From Heterobilharzia americana (taxonomy: Eukaryota; Platyhelminthes; Trematoda; Strigeidida; Schistosomatidae), in contig OX104134.1 in assembly GCA_944470555.2 (NCBI GenBank), positions 51,699,890 to 51,763,889 on the forward strand: DNA of 64,000 nt. Reading direction: 5' to 3'. The notes beneath the pieces were generated by a model, which made no database searches, had not been told where the DNA came from, and saw only the letters and a list, made by a program, of their open reading frames with translations. Position numbers and translations under genes: made by a program. Below, in pieces: positions 14,001-26,000 of this stretch; the stretch's first letter is position 1, and every line of letters begins with the position of its first letter.

Positions 14001-17000
14001 CATCTCTTTAGCCTTTGCTGCCCACCACTGTTCACGATCGTTGCGCAGACTTTTCGTCAGTTTATTTTTAAGTTGCGCTCGCTCTTCATTGTACTCAGAG
14101 CCTGCAGGGATGCATTCACGTGCATCCATTAGTTTGGAAGAAGCTGCTGATATCCACTGGCTCTTTTTAGCCATTATCTTGGAGTCGGCTACAGTCTCCA
14201 GTGCTGCTTTTACAGTAGACTGAAGATGGCACCAAGCTTCTTCTGGATGAGTGACAGTCTTTTGTTCCGATAACTGCCTAGCCAACTTCTCACTGAACAC
14301 GGCTTTGGTGTTTTCGTTGTCCAGCAGAACTCGTAGTGGTTTTGTTGCCAAATTTTTTCTACGTCCATTGAGACGCAGGCATATACGTGCTCGGACCAAC
14401 GCATGATCGCTGTCCAAACACGTACTCCAGAAGGAGCGGCAGTCTTCCACCGATCCTCTCCAGCGATGACTAATAGCAATGTGGTCTATCTGTGTCCATC
14501 GCTGAGTCGAGCTCGGTGGACGCCAGGTCAGACAGTGCCTTTCTTTATGTCTGAAATTTGTGCTGGCTAAAAATAGGCGGTTATCTGAGCATAGTTGTAA
14601 TAGGCGATCACCGTTATCTGTACGTTCAGCTGGGATTCCGAAAGTGCCACCTAGGTGCCTTTCTGCCTCACTCAGTCTACCCACCTGTGCGTTGAGGTCA
14701 CCTGCAACAACCACTACGTCCGAACTCTAACTATGAGAAGTCGAGTCACGAAACGTTCGTCCTAAAATAATCAAACTCCTACTTGATTGATCTGAAGTCT
14801 TCCCGTCTTCATGACATGAGTTTCCTGGTTCAGTTGGAGACGACCAAAATTAAGTCTCAAAATCACATACAGACTGTGTGTCACCCAACTCGAAACAATG
14901 CACTAAGGCTCTGAGATCATGCAACACAATTAACAATCTGATTTTCTTTTCAGATACCTTAAGAAGGAGTGACCTACTAAAGCGTTGGTAGTCAGAAAGT
15001 GTCAACTGTTTTCACAACTCTGTCAACACTACAATTCTCTCATACCATTATCGACCTTCCATATAATCTCCCTCCAATCCACCTTCATAATAGTCTCTTA
15101 TTAACCCCACGTCAATTTCTTACAGCTCTCCAGCTCTTCATAACGATCCGAGTTCACACAACAGCATCTCTGTCCGCTCGAAACCACGCTCCAAACTACA
15201 CATCACAGTCATCAATGTCTACACTCTCCATCAAATTGGACAACAAGCTTCCCTGGCCAGAACTCTTGTATCTCGGACCATGAGTGTGCGTTGTGTTTGG
15301 AGACTCGTGTACCAGAACCAAGTGTGGTTATTCACAACAATCCAGTGTAATGAATCTGTGTAATTCACCCTCCGAGTTTTTGGAGATCGTATGGTTATCT
15401 CTCGTGAGTAGGTTAGATCGGACAGAAAGACGTTTACTCAGTACTTTCGGAAATCCAATCGAACGATGGAATAACGGCGATCGCTTACTACAACTGTACT
15501 CAGACAAACACCTACTTCTAGCCAGCACGAACTTCAGACAGAGAGAGACAGACACTGACTGAGATGAGATCTGACAACATCAGGTTAACGGTGGACATGG
15601 AGAGTCGGTGGGAGATAGCTGCTCCTCTTGAACACGTGTTTAGACGATAATCACACCTTAGTTCTAGAAGTTGAGAAGGCTGTGAGTAACCTGAAATGAG
15701 GAACGTCAGCAGGGCCAGATGAGTTATTACTACAGCTGTTTAAGGATGTTGGCTGAAGATTTATTTTGGATCAAGGTGTTAGCTAGCTCATGGAATCACC
15801 TATGATCCCCACTGACCAGTCTCAGTCACTGGTTGCTCAGTTTTCAAGAAGCTAGCGAAGACAAATCGATAACCACAATGGAATCAGTATAACTAACATT
15901 GCGTTTCAGGTTACAGGTTTTGTTATCATACGACACCTTAGTGGAGCTGCAGAACACCAAACTGGAGGACACTTCACAGGTTTCACACGTGTTCGTGGGT
16001 GAATCGACCAGAAATTTACTCTCCACAAGGTCTAAAAGAACAGACACATTTACCGGCACCAAATTGTAGCTGCGATGTAACTCAAAATCCATCCACATAT
16101 GATCACTTTAGCCGTCATATCGAGTTTCACTATTGTTTTATTCAATATTACTCTATTTTCGCAACTTTCTACCACTTTTGACTATTTCCTTCCATATGTC
16201 AGTATCTTTCTCCTTGAAGCCTTGCATCTTCATGTTGTGATATAGGGTATTGGAACACAGGTCATTGAGCAGGTCTGGTGTTGATGCTGACCGAATAGAA
16301 TTGTGATCATCTTCGTAAATCATGGCAGACCAGGGTATAACTAGTTATTGGTTCATCCAAAATAATTGTATATCATGTAAATGCCAACTATCAAGTAGTT
16401 CAGTTTGAGGTCTGTGAGGATCGATTTTTTCCAAGGTAGTTTTTATCGTGAATTGATGCTAAGAGTAAATGATTGCAAATTCTTACTTATGAACTGGCTA
16501 AAGTCGACAAAAAATAACTGAGACATCTATTTTTCTTCTATCTTCTGAGTAGGGAGAAAAGTCCGAAATTTTTACTTTCCTTGAACGACTCAGAGACCTT
16601 AAGTAGTTTATAGTGCTTGTCAGACGAATCGAAAAAATCTACCTTTTACAAATAAAGTATTTATTACTATTGGGTGTTATAAATGAGTTTTGTAGTTTTT
16701 TTGCATTGTTTTTAATTCTTCAAGCTGAAATGTGTCTGGTATAGAAGCATTCAATTTGAGGCGTAATATAGTCATGAGTACTTTTTCAGTTACTCCAAAT
16801 GGTTCCAGGAGCATTCATGAATATATGCCAGTAGTTAGGTTAAAGAAGTTCGGATTGTGGATAATTGTGCGCTTTTCATATCTATATAAGAGTCGGTAGT
16901 AGTTAATAACTATCCATATATACAATACTGTCTGGTAGTGACCACTTTTACTTGAAGACATCAAGTTATTAGCTTTTCTGTCTTCTGCATCGTTAAAATG

Positions 17001-20000
17001 TCTTGTTTTATTTCGATTTGAAATCTCGTCAAGATAAATTTACCCGTTCTCCCTTCAGTAATCTATCATGCTTACGTTCACTTTTCCCACACTACTGTCT
17101 AGTAAATAGTTCAACAATTATTCATGAACTTCCTGGAGTTAGATTTAGCTTGTAGATTATTTTTTTAATGTGAACGACTACAATATTCATGCTGTTACAA
17201 AGTATTAGCACTAGTTACATTTGTCAGACCAACCTCACTTGTTTCTAATGTTCCGACTAGTCGATGAATTACTAGAAGTTTGATCTGTGATACAATAGGA
17301 TTAGACAGGAAAACACAACATCATTCTCTAGTGCAACATGTGTTGAAGTTAAATTCACATCGAGATGATAATTCATCTTGTTTTCCATAGGATATTATGG
17401 TCAAAGTACTTCCTAATTAGTAATTCTTTACTCTTGAGATATTTTACAATATTCCCAACATCAAAGTCAACCGTTATTCTTGCCGTAAATGGATACGTTT
17501 CTGCAGAAGAAAAACGTAGGAGATTTCTTTTTCAGACTGAGGGTGTCAGTGTTTCACACGAGACAACAGTTCCTCAACTAAACATCTTTCTGATTCATAC
17601 GTTTCTTGTTCTGTCATTCTCTCCTTTTTTCTTATCTTTCTATTTGTCATTTGGCTTTCTCTTTCTGTCATCAAGTGTAGTAATTTGAGGTGATTCACTT
17701 TTGTAAAAGGCATTAAGTTGCACTATCTGTTTGTTCAAAATTCAAGAAATCGAAAAAGTAGTATTTTGCCGAATATACGTGCCACATTGTAAGAGTGACA
17801 GTTTTGGTAGACTGGTCTCATCGAAAATTTGGGAGCACTGGACAGCTTGTTTCACTCCAGTGTGGGACTCCTCGGCAGTATGCACTCACGAGGCGGACCA
17901 GGACATTCAGGTTTCACGGGAACGCGTTAACCATTCATACTACCTTAAAATCAAAACCCCCATTTAGCTGAAAATATATTACATAATGTATAATGTGATA
18001 AAATTATATACACAAGTGGAAATTTTTGATTCGCATCTTCTTGTTTTTGTTAATAACTCTGTGTTATCCAGCTGTATTTTTTTAGAGCAAATTCTAATCG
18101 CTTATTTGTGCTGTTTTGACAATTTACTTAGACCGTAAACAATTAGTAACTCAGCTAGCTTTTATCAAGGTCTAATGATACACATAGAACAGCTTTAAAA
18201 TAGGTGACGATGGTTTACTTTGATTTCTATTTGAGAAAACTTCATTTAAGTTTTTTCACTGTTACATACAAGTTGGTTGCCAAATCAAATCACATAACCG
18301 GACATTTTGATTACAGAAGAGTGCAACATCTTAATCTCACGTTACCAATGCTGTTTGATGAACGAGCTACTAAAAAATGAAATTCATAAAATAATATAAA
18401 GTTGTTTACATAATAACATACCGTCGTGCAACATCACTATACTGCAATAAGTTTCTTAAAGCCAAAGCAGCAGTAAGCCTAAGATGTTTAGTTACAGGTC
18501 CTTCATGAACTGGCATAGGTGCAAAAGGTGGGTTAGAAATACCTCCAGTTAAAGCTCTATGACATTCTTCTGACAGAGTATTAGACAAAAGTAAATCATC
18601 ATAAATTAATGGCTTTTCAATTTCACACGGAGAAAAATTTAATGTGGTCCCTTCAGTTGTATCACAATCCGCTTGATTTGTATTTGCCGTTGCCAAATTA
18701 GGGTCAGTATTTGATGATGGCACAGACTTATACTTAGAAGGCAGCTGAAAGCAGTGCTTAGAAGTGAGGTGATTCAGAATCAAATCCAAACTGGAATTAT
18801 ATATCATCTCAGAACAGTTCCCCCATGCGCACTTTATCTAGAAGGAAAAAAAGATAAATATACTCAAAAATGTATAAATCCCTGAACTATGAGTATCACA
18901 GCTTTAAGGTTTATTGAGAAAGGCACCAACAACCGATACAATTCCCAATACCATTCCCTTGTTTATGCAGTTGACAATTGAGGTTGCCAAATGTCGCCTA
19001 GACTATTTGATTCATGGATTACGAGTTCAAAATTAGTTCCAGTAAACGACGAGCAAGTTACTAAATATTAGTATTATCTTCAAACATTAGGGGGGTTTCA
19101 CAACTTTGTGCACAGATAGATAAGTCAACATGGAACATGCCTGAGATTTTATCAACAAGCAGTTCCCGAGCGTACTAACAATTTATCACATCACTTGATA
19201 TCCTTAAGCTGAGAGCTGATACAGACCAGTTTATGGGGGGTCATTTTACATTTGACATGAAAAACACATGTTATACATACAAACGCAACCAGATTCTCGT
19301 TCAAAACGTCCAAAAAAATTGTATTTCGTCAGTATCTTGATCTAAGGAGACCATATCAAATGCATAATGAGTCAACTTAGTAGCTTTGGGGTAGGAAGTC
19401 AATCTCTAAGAAGTTGTAGATAAGTAGGGTTATTCATAACAGTGAGTTTACAAAGAAAATTAAATAAGAGTTGCTACGGCAGGTATCACTAGTATCTGTC
19501 ACCTCAGACGACGATTATCGATAAGCTCTAACACAACTGCGTAATTTCGGGTAGATGGGTTAGTGCACGGGGTCGCTATTAGTTAAAAACCTCGGCTATT
19601 CTAATAGTAAGTGATTGATGAACGCTGCTACGTCATTGTGTCTATATATGTATATTATCATTTTATATCACAAAATACTATAACAGTCTTGCCATTCATA
19701 AAACAAGTATTGATTGGGAAAAGTGAAAAACTTGATCATACTGTTTAAAACAGCAAAAAAGTGGGTCGTTAATCGTAAGTTCGAAACCTATGTACAAATT
19801 ACAAATACAATCCAATTTACATTGAACTTATGTAGTATGACGGATAGTCTCTCTTACATGCAAGTAGTTACACACTCCAAAGTTCAGTAATGCTAAATCT
19901 ACAATAAAAATATTATAATCAAAGCTGTATTATGTTTGCAATCGATGCCTTGAAAATGAGAGGCATTAGAAAATTATATTGGTGATGACAGAAAGAATAT

Positions 20001-23000
20001 GCGAATGATAACAGAAAATAAACTGGTAATTCAGTACTAGGTGACTAACTTGGCACATATTTCGAAGAGATTCATAATGGATATTTTGAAAATGATTCCA
20101 AAGTTCATCAGACTTAAGAAAACTTTGTCTACACATGCTCCACTGGCAGTGTAACCGCAGATTTTCACCAGAGATTGTGGTAGCATTGTAGCTATTATTA
20201 CCCGGTACGGCTGTACTGTCTATGTGTTTTTTCGATTGGGAACTGAAACTTGATGAAATGCAGGATACCACATGAGGTGTAACTATGGATTTGACAAGAT
20301 TGACTTCTGTTCTGGATACAGTTGTGGTTTGAGAATAAGTAGAAGCAAAGGTTTCTTTAGCAGTAGTAACTTCGCGATGTTCAGTGGTTTGGATGTTGGG
20401 CAACACAGGAAGGTCGTTCGTTATTGTTCCTTTAAGCGTTAAGCCATGACCTATGGCATAAGTAGTAAAAACTGGGACAATCACAATTTTCGAGTCAGAA
20501 AGGGAAACCATTGTTGTTGAAGCCTTCTGTATGCAACTATCTTCACTTGCGCTAATACAAACATTTCGCTTCTTTAAAGGTGGTCCGTTAGGAACACTAA
20601 GACAAGAAGTGACAGACAATGAATTTATGATACATACAATTTACAAGATAAATGCAATAACAAAACATCGGTGACTTTTAACTTTTGTAAAACATACAGA
20701 CGGATAGATGATGAAGATGAAATGAGTGAATACCAAAAATTAACAATTTTTGAAACAAGGAAAACGAAAGAAAGTAAACAGACCATTGATTCTCCATCTG
20801 TTTGAAAGTTACAAAGACGATAATTTTTGGGTACCATTTCCTCAATCATCTTCGACGTGAAACGTCAAAACAGTTCATAATTTAATTTTTAAGTACTGTA
20901 GGTAAAACATTCCTGTACCATGAACAATGACCTTGAGAATCAAAATAAACTTAGCAATCATATGCACATTCGTAAAGTAGTTGGTGAGCTACACCTATTG
21001 AGTAAGGACTAATGATACTACCTGGCTGTTCTGACCTCAGTATATGGAGTGGGGTTGGCAGTGTCCAGACTAACAAACCACAGCCCTAAGCAATCTAATA
21101 AGTGTTGATAATTAAATATACGTCCATATTTTTTTATGGACGACTTCAGAATACTGTACAATAAAGTTACCAATTTATGAAAGACCCCAAAACAGAGTTT
21201 ATTTAACAGACGACTTGTCACAGCTGTTTATTAACTTACAGCCAGAATTCACACCAAAATAGCGTGGATGAATCAATAAATGCAAAGTAAAGGAAGCAAA
21301 ATTGGGACAAGTTGTAGTTAGAGATTAAAAGGAATGAAAAATAATACAGGGTAACAGGCGATAATAAGAGAATGGATGCATTTGCACTGCTGCGACCAAA
21401 ATTGAGTTATATCGTTTCAAGTAATCAGTTTCGATTGCTTTTTAGATGCCAAACTGAGTCTCCATAACTCAGATTATCAGCTGTTTCGTATCATGACTTT
21501 CTACTTTTTATCTATTAATCCAAGTAAGATTGTGAATTGAAGCAAGAGTAGTTAAACACACACACAGAATGTCTCACCCAACTAGATTAGGTTAGTCTAT
21601 GACTTTATTTACTGAATTACCCCTTTTGTATAGTACTTTTTGCTTAATACTGGCATTTCTTACACGGTTATTTCAAAACAGAAGAGATGCTACGAAGTTG
21701 TCAGTGACTAAAAATACCTGTGACTATCATTAGTGGTCAAGCAGTAAAATACAATGTTCTGTTTCTGACAGCCAGCATCGACGTGGGACATGACTTTGTT
21801 CTGCCTAGCAGAACAAAGTTCTTAGTAGACATTTCGATACCTCACATAAGTTGGGTACGGTGTTTGATATTGAAAGCTAGATGACAGTAAATATGTGATA
21901 AGAATCCATTGGCCAGCAAACCCATTTGGGCACATGGAACTTTTGAGGTAAGGTGATTCTTATTTAAAGGCGCTATTGTGGAAAGTATTACAAACAGGGT
22001 TAGTGGACAAATGAGTCAGTTTTAAATTTCTTCCAGACATCGTATAGGTAGAACAGTGACTCGGTAGCACAGAATAATAACAGCCCTAGTTCATTGTTTT
22101 TGGCACAAAGACCCGCGAGTAACGATTTCAAATCGTGATCTAACTACCAAGGTTTAGATGAGTACTACCGTGAGCCTTTATATAATGGTGTATTAAACCT
22201 GCACGCGTTTACTGAATTGCCATAACAGTACAGTTAGTAAAAATAAATAATTTTTTCTATTTCACCAAGATAACATACCTTGAATTCGCACTGATTACGT
22301 CACTGGTATCTCGAGATAGGCCATTTAAAGGATGAATTATTTGTCCATTCGTCAACTTTGAGGACTCAGTATGCCCATTTAGCTCACGAACATCAACTCG
22401 CGTATTTTTCAGCACATGATTAGATATATCCTCATTCTTTGAAGCGAGTTTAGCAGATGAAAGATGAGGGAATGTCCCAGTTATTGTTCGCTTACGACAC
22501 TGAAAATGTGAAGTAAAAGTGCTCTTGTTATATTGAAGCAAGCAATACATCTTGTATCTGAAAAAAACTAGCTTATTCAAAATTACCGTAGTCTAACCTG
22601 ATTTGATATCAGTGGTGTCCTTCGTGTTCATGAATGAAATACAGCTCTATATACAGGAATTAAAGCAAGAATGGTTCGTCTTACACAAGCATACCCCACA
22701 AACCGACCAGGTTATATAAATCTTTTAGATAATTAATGAAACACGGCAGATTGTCAAAATTAATGTCAAATTACTAAATAGTTTATGACTTTTAGCCCAT
22801 AAAAACCATCAAGAAATTTCTGCTTATTCAGAAGCACATCATTATTCAAAATGATGTGTGATAATTCAAAGTGGATAACTATATGCATGATGATTATTTG
22901 AAGACCATATAATTACATCTGGTAACAGTGGGTGGGGACAGCAGATAAAATATGGTTTTACATTACAATGAAAATACAAGCGAATGACAGACCCATCAAA

Positions 23001-26000
23001 AAGTCTATCTTTAAATTACAGATGAGAACATATCACTCACTGAAAACATACAGATGGCATTCCGTAGTGCATCACCCTGAACAGAGACGGAGATTCTCAA
23101 TCGAGAAATTTTTTATAAGAAGTTCATCCATTCATCCAAATCAACATAGGATAAGGCATTACTGCATTAAAGGTCCGAGTTGCCACAGCTCATATCAGTA
23201 CGTCAAGTAAAAAAGGCAGTGAAATGGAAGATGAGGAAAGGAAAATTCAGTCGAAAGAAATATTAAGTACGAAGAGAGAGAAAGGAAGAACGAGAAAACG
23301 GTGAGATTCGGTAAAGTGTTAAGATGAAGATAATGTACGTATACATCTGCGCCACTGACATCGGTTCGCAGCCATATCATCTAGAGTATCCAACCGCTGG
23401 TTCCTCTTGTCCGGGGACCCTCACCGGGTAGTCTGCATCGTCCCACATGGCTTAAACCAACAGTTAAAGACTTCATACATTGGCGCTATGTTTTAGGCTG
23501 GCCGCCTCGGGCTTTTTTCCAGTTTTAACCTACTTCGGCCAACATTGTGACGAGGAAATCGGCAACTAGGCATACGTAACATATGTCCCATCATAGTCGG
23601 GAGGGTTTACAACCTCGTCAACCGACTTACCTCTTCTCCCTAAAACTACGCCTGACTTCTGTGTTACTCACGTGGTGACACCACGGAATACGACCTGTAC
23701 CACGAAGGCAACGGTGGTCAGACATCTGAAGCCTTCTTATGTCTTCTACCTTCAATGGCCATGTTTCAAAGCCATACAGCAGAACAGAGCGGACTGGTGT
23801 GCAGTACACGCAACCCTTAATAGACAATCGGATATCACGACAGAAAGACTAATTATTTCGGAAACAAATGAGAAAAATTAACGGGGAAATATTGACCACA
23901 CTAGCACCGACAGAGTCACTCAATGTATACCTGTACAAAAAGCGGAAACTAAAAGTAATTTTCGGTCAGTAACATGAGTAGTTACTCATATCAGTTCGTT
24001 GGTAACAGTTCAAAATTTCGGCTTTCAAATGAAATTTCTTTACAGAAAGAAAAAGCTTGACACCAACTGCGTAAACTCTTACAACGCATGCAATTTCTCG
24101 AAACATTGTGAGTGACGCAATGTAACCCGACCATGCTGATGTGACCCGGAACGCTCTGATGTGGTCGAATGATCCCAATCATCCTTTTAGAATCCCCTCA
24201 CAATCACGGAAGTCCTCACTTCGTCGCTCACTACATTCATGTGGCACATGGTGTCCCCACATAAGTGACCGTTCGGCACCCAACTGGAATGGTGTCTACG
24301 GACAGCACATACAGAAGCGTTGGAAAACAATGATCTTAAACTAGTGGTGCACATGGACCCCACCATCAAGACGGCTGGCCGGTTGGCCTATGGACCTATT
24401 TCGGTCACCAGTAACCAAGGGAACACAGAACCTCACATTGCTCCGCTGTATTGTGGATCAGATGTCAAGTCAAAGACTAGACGAGTAGTGCCTTAAAATA
24501 ACCACCTGCTTTGGTCTCAGTAGTGCCACAGACCATATACAATTTATGAATCAGCACTAACAATGAAGACGACTAAACACTTGGCGAAATTCACGATGTA
24601 TTGGGCTGTTAGCTCAATCATTCAATCTGCCAAAATATCGTCGATATTCTCACTCGAGAAACATACTGAGTATTCATCAACTTTTTCGAATTTATCCTTG
24701 TGTATTTTTATTTCGTTCACTCACTCATCATTTACTCCAAGCATTGCTAAAAAGTTGTTTCCAGAGATTGCCATCCAGTGCGACACCCGATGCAAACACT
24801 CGGAAACACCGCACAACACTTAAACTGCTCATTCTTTAACGTCCGCACCTTGACACAGATCAGACAACAGACAGGTTTAGACACGAATCTGCAAATCCTT
24901 GCCATTGATGTATGCTTCATTTCAGACACCCACAGAAAACATGTCAGTGAGTTGCTCCAAGTTAGATTCAAGGTTAGTTGTCCAACTGCCCCAGATACCA
25001 TCCAAATGTCGAATAAACCTACCTCGGGCTTTAAACAATATCCTGCCAATGATCACTAAGTCTCTGTGAGGTCTTTGAAACTTCCTGACGCTCATCCGCA
25101 TATTCCGGTAAGCAGTGGAACACAATGAGATACGTAAATGCCTTACACCAAGGAACGAGCAGTAGTTGCACGAGGACCCCAAGGCTTAGTGATAAGAATG
25201 TGTGAGTGAGATGAAAGTAGTAACTGCATCTGGGAGTGATCAAAAGCTGTCCCAGTTCATCCAAGCCGCCAGTAGCAAGGAAACTGGTCAAACAGTCTAC
25301 GATGTAGGTGGTATGCTGAGAACACTATCCGTGGATACGTGGAACGCTATGTAGAGCACCTTGAAAAGTAGTTCAGTTGGTCTAATGCTGCAGTAATGTT
25401 GAAATCAGTGTATTGTGTTCCACAGCTAGTTAACATCGACCAACCTAATGAATCAGAAGTGCTTAAGCAACTACGATGAGACAATTCAGCTCAGAGAACA
25501 GAATACAACGAAGATAAATAACTACACAATGATCGGGATCTGAAGGCACAGTCTTACGGCTGCTAGCTGGATGGGGTGTGACAGCAACTAAGATTTTTAT
25601 TACAAATAACATAATAAACCCAGCCTCAACAGTCTTTCAGTGACAGCGGTATGGCTACTACCTATCCGGCAACACCACCAAACCTGAAACAACATACCAC
25701 AAAACGACGTGCGTGACTGGCCTCAAGAAAGTTCCCCATGGGCTCTACCATCACATAAAGCTTTTTCTCTTTCAGGTATCGTAATAGAAATAACCGTCCG
25801 CCGTCTGAGTAGCCGGAAATTGTGAACCGCCCTCACACTTCCAGTAATACACTAGATCCAATCAAACAACATATTTTCCTTAACTCTGCCTCCCCCCTTG
25901 CCTTCATCTCCCGATAATAATATTAAACCTCTCACACACTACCCAACATCTCTATCTTCAACCATTGTCAACGATCAAAACCTCATTCATAGTCTTCTGA

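Larger units (their letters stand above)
11990..14728 (-). mobile_element. 5'-truncated non-LTR retrotransposon with a long ORF, in intron 12 of ARID2
   Basis: The element runs from a truncated endonuclease near 14728 to a 3' end near 12000, in the same orientation as ARID2. The 3' end on the minus strand finishes in a TGATAATGATGATGAG-like simple tail. The missing 5' part of the endonuclease is the usual sign of target-primed reverse transcription. It is the least decayed copy in the window. Related 3' fragments are at 2930-3170 and 23120-23840. Confidence 0.88.
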
